Assembly: GCA_022606425.2 (NCBI GenBank)
Contig: JAHDVF020001468.1
Span: forward strand, 620,001 to 684,000
Length of the DNA: 64,000 bases
Direction of reading: 5' to 3'
DNA from: Lepidostoma basale
Taxonomy: Eukaryota > Arthropoda > Insecta > Trichoptera > Lepidostomatidae
A program made the position numbers and the translations under genes. The notes below the pieces were generated by a model. It searched no databases. It was not told the origin of the DNA and worked only from the letters and a program-made list of their open reading frames with translations. Below are positions 34,055-45,262 of this stretch, one piece after another. How positions within the stretch are numbered: position 1 is the stretch's first letter; each line of letters begins with the position of its first letter.

Positions 34055-35193
34055 TGATGGTACCATATTATTCTAGGTCATACGGGATTGTGTGTATGCA
34101 GCTTTTAAATCAATTTACAAATAGTTTGTTTCTTGAACAATGGCGTGTATATTTTATAGAGGTGACACGTTTTGGCTTGCTGTGTGTTGCGTTAAATGTC
34201 CATAAAATAAAATCAAACTTCTAGAAAACCAACGTTTTTATCAATGTTAAATATTCAATCTTCCATTACTGATTTGTTTTATATGTCCCTTAAAACGGTT
34301 TGTAATAAATATCCAAACCCCATCCGCACACACCTGCTACGTAACAATTGGTAAAATCTATAGAATATCAAATTTGTATGGTGTAAGTTTTATTTCGTTT
34401 CTCTAGCTTTTATTTTACTTTCAATTTCATTGAATCAATTAGGTTGCTTCGAGATAAACCAACACGGGCAAAAACTAGGCAACAAATCAGATTAGCGACA
34501 TCTATTTAGTAATAATTAGAAGTTGGCAACACATGTTCGCGGTTATTGAATTATTGTGTTTGGCAGTAATTAAGCGCCCAAGTTCATAAGCCCATAACCC
34601 CCGGACAGGGTTTCTAGTTAGCATACAGAGTAACCGAGTGCGGTAGCCACAAGTGATTCATTCATTTAAATAAATTTATATGCGTAGGTACCCATACACA
34701 CGAATTAAGCGGGGGCGGAAATTAATTGCGTGGAGGATGAGGGAGCCTGAAATACGGTTTGATTAGAGATGTGCGGAGTGTCGGACCTTTCCCGGAATAA
34801 CATGAATTCATTTTAATAAATTTTAGTCTATGGTAGCTGGAAGGGCAGATGTCTGATAGCAGCTGTGCACCGTTAATAATGATGAATGAAATAATTCATA
34901 TATAATGAACTTGTTAAGTAGTAACAAAAGCGTATGATAAAGTGAAAACTAACTCTAGCAACTTTATTTAAAAAACATATAAAAGATAAAGCTTATTTTA
35001 AATTATACTGCATCATACTAATGAACGCGTTTATTTTAAAGATTTTTTTTATCTTCAAATCCGTGCAAATATTAGTTCAAAATTTACATTTCAAAAATAC
35101 GTAAAACACACATCCGAAATATACGATTTTTTTTCAATTGGGCGATGTTTATTATTTTAAATTAAAAAATATATATATTACATGTATTCCTAA
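34055..35193. other. No recognised gene
   Basis: 34120-34230 has weak likeness to the 'tttcttgaacaatg' and 'aaacttctagaaaac' flanks of the CATG-type hammerhead-like elements (as at 49905-50165) but no ribozyme core. The remainder is AT-rich; 34430-34780 is of mixed composition without a readable product. Confidence 0.4.
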
Positions 35194-35414
35194 CCCTTTC
35201 GCTCCTGAGATTTTTCTTATTTTTTTTGTTTCAAATGGGCTTATTATACGATAAATTTTTTTTTAAATCTACTATTAATAAATTTTAAGAAAAGTGACCC
35301 ACCCAAATAACTGGGTGGGTTGGGTTTAAATTAATAAATTAATACCATATTTTCAAAAAAATATATACATATATGTTTGTACCCACACAAACGAGTTGGC
35401 CGGAAGCGAAAGGG
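35194..35414. mobile_element. piggyBac-like MITE
   Basis: Ends CCCTTTCGCTCC (left) and CCCTTTCGCTTCCGG (right, minus strand) are flanked by CTAA (35190-35193) and TTAA (35415-35418), so one side of the TTAA duplication has mutated. An internal hairpin ACCCACCCA / TGGGTGGGT lies at about 35299-35321. Confidence 0.65.
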
Positions 35415-36204
35415 TTAACGTATCTTCCTAAACTTCGATATGGCAATAAAAAAGTGAGGATAATGGTAATAATATATGACGAGAAACAGAAATTGGTTTC
35501 GGATAAAATTGGCTAAATTGTTCGGGACAGAAAAACCTGACCGACTGCCCTAGCAATAACAAATGAAAAAGAAAATCCAATTTCTGTCAATTTTGTCAAA
35601 GTCGATTGTAAGATTTGAAGGAGATTTAGAGGGCATCCAAAATAATTTTAAGAAATGCTGATATACAAAAATAATGCTGAAAAAATATTTGTATGAAACA
35701 CTAGATATCGTAGTAAGTGGTGCTTGGAATATGTGAATATACGAGTATTTAATGATTTCACCTGCAGAACACAATGAAACAATTAAAAATTAAACAATGT
35801 ATTACCCACTTTTGAATTTATTCCATCGATATGTTTCGAAGTTACCATATATGTATCACTGAATAAACTATATAAATCTGTTTATTTCGTTCTCCAAATG
35901 ATGGAAGTAAAATACCTTTTAAATACCTAAAGTATAATACCTGTGAAATTCAATAATGCCGATTTTTCATAAATTAAAACATTCATTTTCCACATTTAAG
36001 TATGCTTAATTTCAGATTTAATAAACTCCCCAGTATGAATGCCTAGAGTCTATTCAAAATCAAAACAATTGCTTTGACGATATTTTATTAGAAATATCAC
36101 CAAAGTTACAATATATGTATTACATTAAAAAAATCCAATTTTAGTACACCAAATAGAAATGTCTTTTTTTATTATTATTATTAAATAAATTTTCTTAACA
36201 AAAA
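35415..36204. other. No recognised feature
   Basis: AT-rich DNA without an interpretable ORF or element boundary. Confidence 0.45.
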
Positions 36205-36530
36205 CAAAACATCACGCCGTTTACCCGTAGGGGTTGGCAGATAGAATTGACCGCCATAATACTCTATCCTGGCACACCCCTCTAGATTCCTCCACATTCA
36301 TACAGCGAGTCATACACGCACGTCAATTATTCTGACTTCTAACATGACCAACCTTTAAAATTTGATTAATTTGGTCATGCCACGTTTTCCTCGGTCTGCT
36401 TCGACTCCGTACTCCATTTACATCATTAACGTATACTTTCTTAACCATTCTTTCTCCATCCATGCGCTCCATATGTCCGAACCAACGCAGCGATCCTTTC
36501 ATAATTTTCTTAATAATTCAAATAACATTG
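36205..36530 (-). pseudogene. LINE-T 3' fragment, (AAC)-tail class
   Basis: Starts 'aaaacaaaacatcacgccgt', then 'gtaggggttggcagatagaa', 'catgccacgttttcctcggt' and 'catatgtccgaaccaacgca'. It matches 37865-38370 and 60195-60690 better than the (TTAG)-tail copies. Confidence 0.8.
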
Positions 36531-37389
36531 TCAAGGATAAATATGGAATTGACTTGCATTTTTATTTTATTTTGAAGGAAAACTTATATTTGTGCTTATA
36601 TACTTGGTGGAAAATTTTTATTCGACAACGGTTTGAGATTTTTTCAAAATCTTGAACAGACTCTAAACACAGAGAAGTTCAATATAGGAAATATATCAGA
36701 TATTTTTGATATACTATGTCTTAAATTCGTTATAACGTGTTACGCTGTAACAACGAGTTTAAATCTCAAATATTTAATTCAATCAATAATAATCTTATAT
36801 GGATTCTAAATAATCTTTATGGCCACTGCGAGTAATGAAACATTTCAATGAAAATATCCAGGATTGGATATGAAAATTTCGGCCGCCTTACATTCCAATC
36901 GTACATCAAAATACAGAAATCTATGAAACATCTTTCGACACATCAATATAGAATTTATCTCGCTCCGCGCGGGCAATGAAAACTTTATGAAAGGAAAACG
37001 CGGCGCGAGAAACATTGAACGAGTTCAAAGTCAGATATCATTTTTGCGGGTAAACATCGCGGTCGTGGGCGGAAGGCAGCGGGTAGTGGGTACAACTCGG
37101 AAACGAGTTCGACTCGTGTGTGCGGCATTTTAATGACCAAATTAAAACGAAACGCTTTACGATTGAGCTCAATCATACATACATAAATATTATAATTTCA
37201 TTTCCCGATTCACAATTTTCAGTACCACGTTGCGGACTTCACAGATATCTGTGAAAAATATAGATATTTGGTTGACTTACAAAATGAAAGAAATTTGTGA
37301 CAAGGCAGCAGTATATTTCGCTATAAACGATCTAATCATTGCATATCAGAATTTGTCATTTTAACCAAAATAGTTCCGTGTGTCCAATT
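36531..37389. other. No recognised gene
   Basis: 36960-37150 is GC-richer with an open minus-strand frame (36985-37176) of unknown meaning. No element was identified. Confidence 0.35.
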
Positions 37390-37645
37390 ATCTGTGTGTC
37401 CCTATAATCTCTTACATATAATCATCGACTGTCCCTCGTATCAGAGGAAGACTGTCCTTCGAGGATGTAAGTCCTCAAATGGCTACAGTCCAATCCTGGT
37501 TCCACATACTCTGGGGGATTCAGAGCAGGGGAAGACGTTGACGGTGGAACCGCCAATTTCTCCTGGTGGTATCTCTTTTCTTCTTCTCCTCCTTTCTAAG
37601 GCAACATCTCTGCGCTGTGCTTCGAAAGTACACAATACTTATATA
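37390..37645 (+). pseudogene. Possible LINE C-terminal scrap
   Basis: The frame from 37394 contains LLHIIIDCPSYQRK, like the 'HxLxxCPxYxxxR' zinc-knuckle block that ends several LINE polyproteins. The rest of the frame is shifted, so the assignment is tentative. Confidence 0.4.
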
Positions 37646-37799
37646 TAATATTGATGAAATGAAAAACTTTTCACGCTAAAGAGGTAATATAGGTATATAA
37701 AAAAGACTTCCCCGTAAGTTGGGTATAGATGTTGTTTTACTCAAAAATGTTTTTTTATTAAACATACATATTAATTTTTACTGCAATTGTTCCTTAGTT

Positions 37800-37850
37800 A
37801 CGACCGGATTCGGCAGCTCGCTGCCATCGACAAGAAAGCCGAATAAAGAA
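37800..37850 (-). repeat. Decayed hammerhead-like site
   Basis: Minus strand: GTCGA, T, GGCAG CGAG CTGCC, then GAATCCGGTCG. Helix II is intact with five pairs; GAAAC is mutated to GAATC, which should abolish activity. Confidence 0.5.
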
Positions 37851-37864
37851 AATTATATTGCATT

Positions 37865-38370
37865 TTTTATTTAAAATATGTAATATATGTATGGAAGCGA
37901 AGCATGGAACTGGCAGAAGAAAGATGAGAGCAGAATAAATGCGGTAGAGATGAGGTCCCTAAGACGTATGTGTGGTAGAACGATGTACGACAGAATCTCA
38001 AATGCTGATATTAGGAAGGAGTGTAGAGCGAAAGAAGGTATTATGAACAAAATTATGAAAGGTTCGCTTCATTGGTTCGGACATATGGAGCGCATGGGTG
38101 AAGAAAGAATGGTTAAAAAAGTATACGTTAACAATGTAAATGGAGTAAGGAGTCGAGGTAGACTGAGGAAAACATGGCATGACCAAATTAATCAAATATT
38201 AAAAGTTGGTCATGTCAGAAGCCGGAAGAATCGACGTGCGTGTATGACTCGATGTATGAATGTGGAGGAAGCTAGAGAGGTGTGCCAGGATAGAGTAGTG
38301 TGGCGGTCCATTCTCTCTGCCTACCCCTGCGGGGAAACGGCGTGATGGTTTGTTGTTGTTGTTGTTGTAT
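37865..38370 (+). pseudogene. LINE-T C-terminal fragment, best-preserved copy
   Basis: The open frame 37887-38345 (152 codons) starts MYGSEAWNWQKKDESRINAV and runs through MRSLRRMCGRTMYDRISNAD, KIMKGSLHWFGHMERMGEER, then RKTWHDQINQILKVGHVR, RRACMTRCMNVEEAREVCQD and a final SILSAYPCGETA. These are the end of a LINE polyprotein downstream of the reverse transcriptase domain. There is no RT domain in this copy. After the stop the 3' end is 'ggcgtgatggt' followed by (ttg)n at about 38347-38369. It is the reference for all other LINE-T copies here. An intact short frame suggests recent insertion, not function. Confidence 0.85.
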
Positions 38371-38839
38371 TTAAAATATATCTATAACAGCTAATCAATG
38401 GATGGTATATTACTGGAAAGGACTACCTCTTCGAAAGATTTGGGAGTTAAATTCGATCCAAAATTATCTCTAAGTCTTCATATTACGTCTTATTAACTCT
38501 TAAATATTATGTATACCTTATTTTGTCTTAGTTTAACTTCAATCTTGTTTCTCATTATCATTTGTTGATTGTTAACTATTATTTTTAATCTGTGGTAGCA
38601 TGTAATTGGCCTTATTTTAATTATTCTGAATGTTTCTTTTATATATATGTTATTGATATCGCTGTATGTTACCCTAAATAAATAAATAAATTACATCAGT
38701 ACAGGTATATGTAATAGCTCCCATAAGATTTTGGGATTTATTCTTAGGAATGGGAAAGATTATTACCAATTCAAAAGTCCCGAATTTAGTACACTGGTGT
38801 GGGCACCGCATGAAACTAAATGTTGCCTGTTGATACCAA
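38371..38839. other. No recognised feature
   Basis: AT-rich; ends in an (aaat)n run near 38680-38692 that may be the tail of an unidentified element. Confidence 0.4.
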
Positions 38840-39130
38840 TCATTGGAAATTAGACGAACTATCCATTTGGATGTTCATTTTTAAACTGATTTTATCTCTG
38901 ATATTTTGAATGACTTGACTTTATTTGTCCCTGACAATTATCCGCGACAACGGCAACATAGATAATTATTCACCTGCAACTTTGTAGAACCAATGTACCT
39001 AAGGTAATACCCGTGGGCAGGGCAATAAACCTAAACCGTATCTCTTCGGATGTGGACATTTTTCACGGTAGTGAGGCTACCCTCAGACACCGTATATCTC
39101 TTATATATTAAAATGGTATTTCCTTTCTTT
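38840..39130 (+). pseudogene. LINE-C C-terminal fragment
   Basis: Shares 'ttatttgtccctgacaatta', 'gcgacaacggcaacatagat', 'acccgtgggcagggcaataa' and 'gcctaccctcagacaccgta'-like blocks with 39515-39830. Peptide pieces such as NDLTLFVPDNYPRQRQ are those of a CR1/Jockey-like C-terminus. Confidence 0.7.
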
Positions 39131-39514
39131 GTTTTTCTAATAGTACTACATTGATTCTTTATATTTCTTCTTTCTTTTTAATTCTTATTAATTTTTTTAT
39201 TTATCTTATATTTTATTGTTATTTTTACTTCTTTGTTTTTAAATTGTAATTAAATATATTTTTTAATTGTAATCATAAAAGCCTTGGAAAAAACCTGTAA
39301 TGTATAATATGTATTTATTTATATATAAAATGAATTGAATTTACAACGAAATTCTACACAGAAATTTCAACTAACATTGTTATTTTAATCCACGTACGGA
39401 TAAATTGTCGCTCTAAAAGCTCATATTAGTCGGCGACTATTCAATTGACAGTATACGGAGTCTTATAAACAATTAGTCAAAATTAAGTTAAAATTATAGC
39501 ATGTAATAACAACA

Positions 39515-39900
39515 TGCTAAGCTACCAATCATTGGAGAGAAGGAGGAATATCCACTTGGGAGTTCACTTCTTTCAGCTGATTTATACAAAACTCGGATGT
39601 CCTGAGTGATGTAGGTCTATTTGTCCCTGATAATCAATTACCTTCGTCAAAGACAGCACAGACTGTTTTATTTGCCGCTCTGCAGAACCAACCTGCCAAC
39701 GGTTATGCCTGTGGGTAGGGCAATCTTATTGCTTAATCGGGTCGCCTCGGAGGTCGAAATATTTCGTGATAGTGTAAGTTGCCTCAGGGATGCAATATCA
39801 ATGTTATGATTCTTTCTACTTCCTTAATCTTAATGTTTTTTGTTTATAAATTCTTATCATGTAATTGCAAACGATCTGGAATTATATGTCTGTAATGTTT
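39515..39900 (+). pseudogene. LINE-C C-terminal fragment
   Basis: Peptide pieces LSIINYLRQRQHRLFYLPLC, then RTNLPTVMPVGRAILLLNRV and SCLRDAISML. It is the clearest DNA match to 38840-39130 and, in reverse, to 31945-32180. It ends in AT-rich 3' UTR. Confidence 0.72.
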
Positions 39901-40654
39901 TTGATTTTTATTCAAATAAATGAAATGATACACTACAGTATAGTATGAAATACCAACAACGTAATATAAATACGTCATATGTAAAAATAAAAATTAAAGT
40001 GGGTAATTTGGGAGAAAGAAATTAGCTTTTTGAGGCAGGTCAACTTGCTTTTATTGTTTTATAATTCGCCCATAAACGTTGGTAAAACAGACCATTTTAA
40101 ACATTGTTAACTGTGCCGTCCGTATAGTTGGCAATGATTATTCGCATGATGAACAAGCGGACAGTTCCGAGAAGAGCCTGTCAGCAGAATATTGTGTGAG
40201 ATATTCTTCAGAGATGGGGATAATCCAATTCAGTAACCGAATAAACCAGTCGATTAACTCGTTATTTTAAAACAATTCCATTGTATTTTCCTTCCGTTTA
40301 GTCACAAATTCGAAACAAAATTGAAATAATGAAAATCTTAAAGAGGAATAAGATGTTGACCAGTTTTATTTTAAACAGTCATTTTCAAAACATATGTTTG
40401 CATTAATTTCACATTGCAAATTAAAGTTTTTTTTTTATGCATAAATAGAATTAAATAAGTATTTTTCAAATGATGTTAAAATATTTATATATACCGAGTT
40501 AGTTCCCCCTGTGGATCAGGTATCAGCGAGCCGGTCTTTCGTCCGGGAGTCTCGAGTTCAATATGATTTATCGCCAATAAAACTTATTTGTTAAATAAAT
40601 TAACAACTTTGGTAATATATTGTTTTTTGTGTTGACTTATAAGTTATTTTCAAG
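39901..40654. other. No recognised gene; possible tRNA-like scrap
   Basis: 40505-40570 carries 'ggatcaggtatcagcgagcc' and 'ggagtctcgagttcaat', which weakly recall tRNA A and B boxes, but a cloverleaf cannot be formed with confidence. The rest is AT-rich. Confidence 0.35.
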
Positions 40655-40785
40655 GGGAGAAATGTATATACCATGTCGCCCACGTGAAAAGTTGGAGAAA
40701 TCGACGTGCGTGCATGATACGATGTATGAATGTTGAGGAATCAGCCAGACGGCGGGATGGTAAGTAAGTTAGTTATTTTAAATTG
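40655..40785 (+). pseudogene. LINE-T 3' fragment
   Basis: 'gaaatcgacgtgcgtgcatg', 'gatgtatgaatgttgaggaa', then directly 'cagccagacggcgggatgg' and (taagtaagttagtta). The segment coding for the last 20 residues is deleted. Confidence 0.7.
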
Positions 40786-40829
40786 TGTCGATAAACGTAC
40801 AATTTGCGGTATTATATATTAGAAATAAT

Positions 40830-41220
40830 AAAAAACTAACTAACTAACTAACCATCACGCCGTCTCCCCGAAGGGGTAGGCAGAAAGAATGTGCTGCCAC
40901 ACTTTTCTTTCCTGACATATTTCTCTCGCTTTCTCAACATTCATACATCGTGTCATGCACGCGCGTCGATTTCTCTGACTCCTCACGTGGCCGACATTCA
41001 ATATTTGATTTATTTAATCGTGCCACGTTTTTCTTGGTCTTCCTCTATTTCTGGTTCCATTAACATCGTTTACATATAATTTTTTTATCATTCTTTCTTC
41101 ATTCATTCTTTTCATATGTCCAAACCATCTTAATGATCCTTTCATTATTTTGTTCATAACACCATCATTCGCACCGCATTCGCTTCTTATATTTTCATTC
41201 GACACTCTATCATAGTATAA
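40830..41220 (-). pseudogene. LINE-T 3' fragment
   Basis: Tail (aact)n, 'ccatcacgccgtctccccga', and an open minus-strand frame 41014-41205 reading IRSECGANDGVMNKIMKGSL, then RWFGHMKRMNEERMIKKLYV and GRPRKTWHD. Very close to the copy at 51250-51720. Confidence 0.82.
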
Positions 41221-41224
41221 ATAA

Positions 41225-41640
41225 TAACTAACTAACTAACTAACTAACCATCACGCCATTTCCCCGGAGGGGTAGGCAGAGAGGATGGATCGCCACAATG
41301 GCCTGTCCTGGCATACCTCTCGGGCTTCCTCCACATTCATACATCGTAACATGCACGCACGTCGATTATTCCGACTTCGAATGTGGCCGCCTTTTAGTAA
41401 TTGATTAATTTGGTCATGCCATGTTTTCCTCGGTCGTCCTCGGCTTCTCACGCTGCTTGTGTACAACTTTTTAACCATTCTACTCTCATCCATTCGTTCC
41501 ATATGTCCAAACCATATCAGGGATCCTTTTTTAATTTTATTCATGATGCAGTCATCTACCTTACATTTCTTTCTTATTTTATCGTTCGTATCGTTTTCCC
41601 GCACATTCTTCTTAGTGATCTCATTTCTACGGCGTTAGAT
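41225..41640 (-). pseudogene. LINE-T 3' fragment, long open frame
   Basis: Tail (aact)n at 41228-41248. The frame 41251-41604 (117 codons) reads KIRKKCKVDDCIMNKIKKGS, LIWFGHMERMDESRMVKKLY and RACMLRCMNVEEAREVCQDR, ending AYPSGEMA. It begins within 25 bp of the previous copy, in the same orientation, so the two were inserted one behind the other. Confidence 0.82.
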
Positions 41641-42203
41641 AATAGAAATAATAGAAATAATAATAGGAATAATAATAACTAAAATACTCGATCAAAATAA
41701 CTCGTTTGTTAAAACACTAGATTATAATATTTAATCGATTATAAAACGTAATCAAAACATTCCCATCACTAGCTTGTATTAACACAATAAGACAAATTCA
41801 GGTCATCGGAGCAGCCTCCGGTGGATGCATCCTAGCCACTGACCGCACGTACATATTAAATTATAACTGCGTGTTGATGTATTCATCTCTGATTCAGTAC
41901 AACTAAATCCAACGCGTACCCACCTACATACGAGTATTATAATTTTTATCTTTAATTAAAATCAACACAAACGCATTATTTTGATTTTCTACGTATCACC
42001 TATGGTCTAGAACAGGGATAGGTAAACTTTTATGGAAAGAGCAAATTCATAAAAAAATAGATATAAACGGCGGGCCACAAAGCAAATTCCAAGATATTTA
42101 CACAGGCATTTATACGAAAATAAGAGGTTGATCATTTTATTTGAATTTGAAAATACGTTTTTAATGTTAATTAAATAAAATCATGTCAACTTAAAACTAA
42201 GAC

Positions 42204-42656
42204 AGAGGTTGTTAAGGTGTTATGTGTGGTCTGTTTTGTTATATGGGTGTGAGACATGGACATTAAAAGTAAATACAATGAACCGGTTAGAGGCATTTGA
42301 AATGTGACTTCACCGAAGAATGTTCAGGATCCCATGGACAGACAGAGTGACGAACACAGAAGTCCTGAATCGTGCAGGAGTAAATAGAGAGCTGCTGGCA
42401 ATTATCAAAGTCCGCAAGATTTTATATCTGTGTCAAGTTCTACGAGGAGAAAAATATCGCCTGCTGCATCTAATTTTGAAGCGAAAAATAGAGGGCCGCA
42501 GGGGGGCAGAGAGAAGGCAGATCTCTTGGCTGCGCAATGTGAGGGAATGGACGGGAATCGGAACTGTGGAGGAGCTATTCCGGACAGCACAGGATAGAGA
42601 AGAGTTTACCAGAGTGATCGCCAACGTCGGGGGGACCTGACAGGGCACTTTAAGAA
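42204..42656 (+). pseudogene. LINE-D C-terminal fragment
   Basis: Peptide order VWSVLLYGCETWTLK, NRLEAFEM, stop, HRRMFRIPWTDRVTNTEVLN, RREISW-like block and EWTGIGTVEELFRTAQDREE, ending IANVGGT. 'LYGCETWTL' and 'DRVTNTEVL' are standard LINE C-terminal blocks. The tail is (aag)n at 42650-42662. Confidence 0.8.
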
Positions 42657-42662
42657 GAAGAA

Positions 42663-42905
42663 GAAATAAAATCAAATCAGTTTATTAACTCAAAAGACAT
42701 TACAAACAGCATAAATGTTGAAGGTATCTATTGAATACGGGTAAAATATTATATATATAACATACAACGTAATACCAGGAACGCGTTAAAGATGATTCGA
42801 CATTAGGAAGACAAGATACTTTCTAAAGTCGATAATATTTCTCTTCTGAAGGTACCTTCACTAATATGAAAGTAAACGTATTGGATAGTAGATAACATTT
42901 TTAAT
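42663..42905 (-). repeat. LINE-C 3' UTR fragment
   Basis: 'aaatcaaatcagtttatt', 'aggaagacaagatacttt' and 'tcactaatatgaaag' match 31705-31920 in the same orientation. It starts with the (tttga)n tail read in reverse and abuts the LINE-D tail with no gap. Confidence 0.7.
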
Positions 42906-42930
42906 TTATGCGATGGATGTAATTGGTTAT

Positions 42931-43050
42931 AATAATAAATACAAAAGGAAATGTCTGATTTCTACAAGTTTTATTTTGTTTTATGAGAATAATAATAAAT
43001 ACAAAAGGAAATGTCTGATTTCTACAAGTTTTATTTTGTTTTATGAGAAA
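42931..43050 (+). repeat. 60-bp tandem duplication
   Basis: Two directly adjacent copies (42931-42990 and 42991-43050) of a 60-bp unit starting aataataaatacaaaaggaa differ only at the last base. The unit ends 'ttttgttttatgaga', the flank of the adjoining hammerhead-type inverted repeat. Confidence 0.9.
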
Positions 43051-43190
43051 TACGTGTTTCGCCGTACTAAGGCATGTCTTCATAGCATGGCGAAACTGTC
43101 TTTCTCATAAAATATAATAAAACTTCTAGAAAACAAACGTTTTCATTCGTATTAATGATTTAGTATGCAGTTTTACATCGTTGTTCAAGG
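43040..43190. repeat. Decayed hammerhead-like inverted repeat
   Basis: On the minus strand TGAAGACATGCC, loop, GGCGAAACACGT; on the plus strand 'gcatggcgaaactgtctttc'. Outer arms 'ttttatgagaa' / 'ttctcataaaa' pair. Downstream 'aaaacttctagaaaac' and 'aaacgttttcattcgtatta' match the elements at 45060 and 49980-50165. Cores are degenerate. Confidence 0.5.
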
Positions 43191-44079
43191 AACAATAAAT
43201 AGTTGGATTAAACTAACCAAAACAACATTCTATCCGGACTGCGTCATGCTCGTCCTTTTGTTCGACTTTGAACATGCCCCTCATCAAGTAATTTACTAAT
43301 TTGGTCATTACATGTATTCCATGAAATTCCTCGACTTTATTTTCCATTCAAAATGCTAGTTCACAAATACTGAAAAGATACTAGAGTTCGAAATTCTTAT
43401 TATCATTAAAGTTACCAAATTATAATTTTTTAATAAAAACAGGTATTACGATTTTACAAACATCGTAATCTTATGTATTTTTAATAATTTAGAAAACATT
43501 TCACCTCCCATGGGCCGAATTAATACTAGGGGGTGGGTCCAGATTCGGACCGCGGGCCGTAGATTGTCGACACCTGCTCTAGAATACACAATCAAGATTA
43601 TAATTGGCTGAAATGGAAATTTTAATGCGGTAAATTGACCGTAAATATATGGTTCACTTGAAATAATGAAGATATTAAAAATTTATAAGTGACGTTTGAT
43701 AAGTAAATAGTTTCATAAATAAATCAAAGAATAGTTTACAAGTGAATTAAAATTCCAGAATACAGAGATACATAAAATATAACTATTTTGATAGATAATA
43801 ATTTAACAGGTTGTTTGGCATTCAAAAGTCGATTCAAGATTTCTTTTAATATCGCTATATTTTATAAAAAAATAAAAAAATAACATTTTCGATTTATAGG
43901 TTTTTAAATGTCTTACTAATAAATGTCAACACACAATTCTACAGAAAATATATGATTAGAATCGAAACCGGTTGGCAACACTAAAAACTGCATATTTGAA
44001 CATAACAAAAAAATTAACATATTATTAAAATCAAATATTCGAACCTCGTGAATTGAAAGCGGAGTTTTTTTTTAATCTA

Positions 44080-44350
44080 GGAAAAAATCGTTTGGACATA
44101 TGGAATGACAGGATAAAAATGGAAAGAGAATCCGAGGACGGCCGAGGAGAACGTGGTATGACCAAATAAATAAATTACTTAAAGGCGGCCATATGCGAGG
44201 TCAGAAAAATCAATGAACGTGCGTATTGTGATGTACTCGTATGTATGAATGAAAATTAAAATGTATGTCAAAACAGAGCAGTGTGGCGGTCCATCCTCTC
44301 TGCCTACCTCTCCGGGGAAACGGCGTTATGGTTATTTAGTTAGTAATGTT
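44080..44350 (+). pseudogene. LINE-T 3' fragment
   Basis: 'tcgtttggacatatggaatg', 'cgaggacggccgaggagaac', 'gtggtatgaccaaataaata' and the end 'ccggggaaacggcgttatgg' followed by (ttagttag). Translation is broken. Confidence 0.75.
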
Positions 44351-44499
44351 TTAAAAAAAAATCGTTTCACCAAAATAATTGTGACGGTGATTGGAATTGC
44401 ACTACAGATTTTTTTCTTCATATAATCATTCAATAAAATAATATTCTAGTAATCTTAATACATGGTTAATTGATGCATTGGCTATTGATGCATAGGCTA

Positions 44500-44655
44500 A
44501 CGTGGAAGGACACCTCGCCAACCCGTCTGGCAAGCGTGGTGTTGTAATGCCAACCACCCCCCGTGTGACATGTCATACATGGAGAAGTATGGGGGAGGCC
44601 TGTGTCCAGCGGTGGACGACAACGGCTGTTAAAGAAGAAGAAGAAGAAAATGAAA
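44500..44655 (+). pseudogene. LINE tail fragment
   Basis: 'ggaggcctgtgtccagcggt' followed by 'ggacgacaacggctgtta' and (aag)n is the 3' end of another LINE, with peptide EACVQRWTTTAV equivalent to the 'EAFVQEWTGIG' end seen at 55700 and 63680. Confidence 0.65.
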
Positions 44656-45059
44656 AAATATACATAAAAAACTTTGAAGTAACAATATTATTATAAAATA
44701 ATTAACATGAATGCGTAAATACGTGGTAGTAGCAGATATTGTTGAAAATATCAAACTCTCCTTGGAATTCCAAATTACTCGAGAAACAATATTTGATTGC
44801 ACCAACGTGATTACGAAAAACGAAAGAAGGCAAATAGTATTGTAATTCGTAGATAGAACGTAGTAATATCTAAAAGTTTCCAGCCTGATGTTTTAAATTT
44901 GCGATGAAATCAACCAATTACATTTATTGATTTTTGAACAATGATGTAAAACTCCTTATTAAATAATTAATACGAATGAAAACGTCCGTTTCCTAGAAGT
45001 TAAATTATAATTTATGGGTATTTGTTGTTTCTTGAACAATGATGTAAAACTCCACATTG

Positions 45060-45262
45060 AATTATTAATATGTACGAAAAAACGTCAGTTTTCAAGGAGT
45101 TTTATTAAAATATTTATGTATGACATGTTTCGCCCTTCTAAGGCATTATCAAATATCTGACATTTGATAATGCCTTAGAAGGGCGAAACATGTCATACAT
45201 AAATATTATAAGTAAAGTCCTTGAAAACTATCGTTTTTTCATACATATTAATAATAATTTAT
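45060..45262. repeat. Hammerhead-like inverted repeat, CATG type
   Basis: Both arms carry TTGATAA, T, GCC, TTAGAAG, GGC, GAAAC-AT-GTC (minus 45122-45152, plus 45164-45194). Stem III (CATG) and GAAAC are intact in both arms and helix II has three pairs; the first core is TTGATAA in place of CTGATGA. Arms extend outwards with 'tatgacatg', 'tttatgtatg' and 'aaaacgtcagttttc' likeness. Confidence 0.6.

Larger units (their letters stand above)
42013..43576. mobile_element. hAT element loaded with nested insertions
   Basis: Ends CAGGGATAGGTAAAC (left) and CAGGTGTCGACAATC (right, minus strand) with duplications GTCTAGAA / CTCTAGAA (42005-42012, 43577-43584; 7 of 8 match). Subterminal 'cggcgggccacaaagc' and 'gaccgcgggccgtag' are typical of non-autonomous hAT elements. 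Inside sit LINE-D (42204-42656), LINE-C 3' UTR (42663-42905) and a hammerhead-type element (42931-43190). No transposase remains. Confidence 0.75.

Noticed and set aside
37887..38345. A 152-codon open frame that could be taken for a host gene
   Set aside because: Its blocks (WFGHMER, RPRKTW-like, MNVEEAREVCQD) recur in more than 20 truncated copies in this window and it ends in a LINE tail, so it is a retrotransposon fragment.
40505..40570. Possible tRNA gene
   Set aside because: The A- and B-box likeness is weak and no acceptor or anticodon stem can be drawn.
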